From JBFWVD01 sp050246915 (GTDB lineage: Bacteria > Actinomycetota > Acidimicrobiia > Acidimicrobiales > Ilumatobacteraceae): a DNA stretch of 56,447 bases. The notes under the pieces are model-generated. The model had not been told where the DNA came from. It did not search any database and saw only the letters and a list, made by a program, of their open reading frames with translations. The DNA is taken from NCBI GenBank assembly GCA_050246915.1, contig JBFWVD010000032.1:1-56447 (forward strand), in the 5' to 3' direction. This document shows positions 54,803 through 56,447 of this stretch, piece by piece; positions within the stretch are counted from its first letter, which is position 1; each line of letters starts with the position of its first letter. Made by a program: the position numbers and the translations under genes.

Positions 54803-56164
54803 GTGACGGGGGCTGACCGGGCCACGGTCGTCGCCGCACTGACCGGCATTGTCGGTCCGAGCAATGTGTTGGTCGACGACGACCTCGTGGCGGGCACCAT
54901 CGTCGATTGGACCGGCCGCTTCCGTGGCTCGTGCGCGTGTGTCGTGCGTCCCGCCGACGCCGATGAGGTCGCCGCGGTGCTGTGGTGGTGCTCGGAGCAC
55001 CGCGTCGCCGTCGTGACCCAAGGGGGCAACACCGGTCTGGTCGGTGGGGCAACTCCAATTGACGACCCCGTCGTGTTGTCGACTGTTCGCTTGCGTTCGA
55101 TCGAACCGCTCGACGCGGTGAGCGGTCAGGTGACGGCCGGGGCCGGGGTGACCTTGGCGCAGTTGCAGGAACGGTTGGTGGGTTCCGGGTGGGAGTTCGC
55201 TGTCGATCTCGGGGCGCGCGGCTCGGCCACCGTCGGGGGCATGGCGGCCACGAACGCCGGCGGCATGCGGGTGTTGGCCCACGGGATGATGCGGCGTCAG
55301 GTGGTGGGAATCGAAGCGGTCCTCGCCAACGGTTCGATCGTCGGGTCGTTGAGTGGCCTGGTGAAGGACAACACGGGATACGACCTCGCCGGCCTGCTGT
55401 GTGGATCGGAGGGGACGTTGGCGGTCATCACCCGCGTCCGTCTGGCTCTGGTTCCGGCGGCTCCCGAACGGCTGACCGCGCTGGTCGCCGCCGAGGGGAT
55501 GGATGACGCCGTGCGTTTCGCGGCGATGGTGCGTCGAGACGTGCCGACGGTGGACGCTCTCGAGTTCGTGACCGCCGAGGGTGTGGCGCTGGCTGCCGAG
55601 ACGCTGGGGGTGCGGTCACCGATCACCGCTGCGGTGGTCGTGCTGGTGGAGTTGGCCGGTGCGGGCGATCTCGCCGAACCGCTGGCTGCGGTGGTGGGGG
55701 AGCGGGCGTGTGCAGTGGCGAGCGATGCCGCTGGCCGGGCTGCGCTGTGGGCGGTGCGCGAGCGTCAGGCCGAGGCCATCAACCACCTCGGCCCGCCACA
55801 CAAGCTGGACGTGACGTTGCCGCTCGGCGCGATGGCTCGGTTCTGCGACGAGGTGGGCAACGTGGTCTCCTCGGTGACCGGTGATGATGCTGACGCGGTG
55901 CGGGTCCATCTGTTCGGGCATCTCGGTGATGGGAACGTGCACGTGAACGTGAGCGGTGTGCACCCCGACGCCGAGCTGGTCGATGAAACAGTGCTGCGGT
56001 TGGTGGTTGCCCACGGTGGCTCGATCAGTGCCGAGCACGGCATCGGGCGGGCCAAGCGAAAATGGTTGCATCTCCAGCGGAGCGACGCCGAGATCGCCGC
56101 TATGCGGGCGGTGAAGCACGCGCTCGATCCGGCCGGGATCATGAACCCTGGCGTGTTGCTCTGA
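54803..56164 (+). CDS. FAD-linked dehydrogenase (D-lactate/2-hydroxyglutarate type)
   Basis: This 453-residue flavoprotein has the PCMH-type FAD domain (about 35-210; VVRPADADEVAAVLWWCSEHRVAVVTQGGNTGLVGGATP, then GGMAATNAGGMRVL and GLLCGSEGTLAVIT) and the GlcD-type C-terminal domain with the metal/active-site HLFGHLGDGNVHVNV and ending GGSISAEHGIGRAKRKWL. The family oxidises D-2-hydroxyacids (lactate, glycolate or 2-hydroxyglutarate). Electron acceptor unknown. A TGAGGGGTC precedes the GTG at 54803. A palindrome copy lies inside (55048-55063). Confidence 0.9.
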   Translation: MTGADRATVVAALTGIVGPSNVLVDDDLVAGTIVDWTGRFRGSCACVVRPADADEVAAVLWWCSEHRVAVVTQGGNTGLVGGATPIDDPVVLSTVRLRSIEPLDAVSGQVTAGAGVTLAQLQERLVGSGWEFAVDLGARGSATVGGMAATNAGGMRVLAHGMMRRQVVGIEAVLANGSIVGSLSGLVKDNTGYDLAGLLCGSEGTLAVITRVRLALVPAAPERLTALVAAEGMDDAVRFAAMVRRDVPTVDALEFVTAEGVALAAETLGVRSPITAAVVVLVELAGAGDLAEPLAAVVGERACAVASDAAGRAALWAVRERQAEAINHLGPPHKLDVTLPLGAMARFCDEVGNVVSSVTGDDADAVRVHLFGHLGDGNVHVNVSGVHPDAELVDETVLRLVVAHGGSISAEHGIGRAKRKWLHLQRSDAEIAAMRAVKHALDPAGIMNPGVLL

Positions 56165-56190
56165 AGTCCTCAGCGGCGGCGCCGCGCTCT

Positions 56191-56206
56191 GTCAATATGT
56201 CTTGAC
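56191..56206. repeat. Dispersed palindrome, full site, intergenic
   Basis: GTCAATATGTCTTGAC lies 27 bp after the flavoprotein stop. It is the only prominent inverted repeat in the gap besides GCGGCGCCGC at about 56176-56185. Confidence 0.65.
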
Positions 56207-56274
56207 ATTGGTGCGGATGATGTTGCGGTGTATCGCTGAGTGCCCTTCGATGCCGCCGATAAACATCACACCCT

Positions 56275-56285
56275 GTACGTACAGT
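56275..56285 (+). promoter_or_regulatory. TGTACGTACA palindrome over a -10 (TACAGT)
   Basis: The perfect 10-bp palindrome TGTACGTACA (56275-56284) overlaps TACAGT (56280-56285), which ends 7 nt before the ATG at 56293. A regulator bound to the palindrome would block RNA polymerase. Confidence 0.4.
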
Positions 56286-56292
56286 TGTTCGC

Positions 56293-56447
56293 ATGTCGTC
56301 ACTGAGAACGTTGCGGGAGGTGGTCGAGTCGCTCGACCTGTCGCGTGATGTGTCCCCGTGCGCGGATGACATCATCGAGTTGTACTCAGCGATCGATCGT
56401 CTGCAGGCAAAGGCGATGTCGTTGACGGCACAGTTCGAGGCTGACGG
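56293..56447 (+). CDS. DUF222/13E12-like protein, N-terminal fragment
   Basis: The gene runs off the right edge; 51 codons are visible. The helical segment DDIIELYSAIDRLQAKAMSLTAQFEAD has the spacing of the first helix of DUF222, which usually precedes an HNH nuclease domain in actinobacterial 13E12 repeat proteins. The nuclease part is outside, so the call is tentative. The start follows the -10 at a near-leaderless distance. Confidence 0.5.
   Translation, partial: MSSLRTLREVVESLDLSRDVSPCADDIIELYSAIDRLQAKAMSLTAQFEAD

Noticed and set aside
54347..55282. Minus-strand open frame over the Cys-rich protein and flavoprotein junction.
   Set aside because: Shadow of two real genes; no start signal or recognisable protein.

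Overview
The window is a high-GC stretch of a bacterial chromosome. It is almost fully coding, with no gap above about 250 bp, many 1-4 base stop/start overlaps, and frequent GTG (one probable TTG) starts. The gene set points to the Actinobacteria, and by inference to an Acidimicrobiia-like lineage: a Lys/Ala-tailed histone-like protein followed by tlyA-nadK-recN, pyrG-NUDIX-xerD, an AftD-type arabinofuranosyltransferase, korAB, and a DUF222/HNH-type gene start at the right edge. I saw no rRNA, tRNA, CRISPR array, insertion sequence or prophage.

Left part (1-20.6 kb) is housekeeping and central metabolism. It holds a TPR protein end, class I fructose-bisphosphate aldolase, the 2-oxoacid:ferredoxin oxidoreductase pair korA-korB, an MFS exporter, serB, argG, a DUF1015 protein, the histone-like protein with tlyA-nadK-recN, pyrG-NUDIX, a large EccC/FtsK-like protein whose P-loops look destroyed, and xerD.

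20.7-24.4 kb is the most unusual segment. Three translationally coupled genes encode a long coiled-coil protein, a photoactive yellow protein (PYP) homologue that keeps the chromophore cysteine, and a truncated AMP-ligase-like protein without the P-loop signature. A 16-bp tandem repeat sits at the 3' end, followed by a small HD-domain gene. p-Coumarate activation by an AMP-forming CoA ligase is part of classical PYP systems, so a degenerate ligase beside a PYP is suggestive.

24.4-40.6 kb holds trpS and then an envelope polysaccharide region: AftD, a GT4 glycosyltransferase, a membrane acyltransferase with two SGNH domains, two GT39-like GT-C enzymes, an SGNH-like lipoprotein with GDG in place of GDS, a UDP-galactopyranose-mutase-like flavoprotein, and a PIG-V-like mannosyltransferase.

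40.5-56.4 kb holds an acyl-CoA synthetase with a TetR regulator, a five-gene peptide-type ABC importer, PPK2, a GGDEF-EAL protein, a phosphoribosyltransferase, a small membrane protein, a membrane-anchored duplicated-domain protein with a Cys-rich tail, a FAD-linked dehydrogenase, and the start of a DUF222-like gene.

Two signals run across gene boundaries. Many genes have a TANNNT -10 hexamer ending exactly 6 nt before the start codon, the geometry of leaderless mRNA. A 16-bp palindrome, GTCAA-N6-TTGAC, with its half-site variants, recurs about 23 times inside and between genes, far more than expected by chance.
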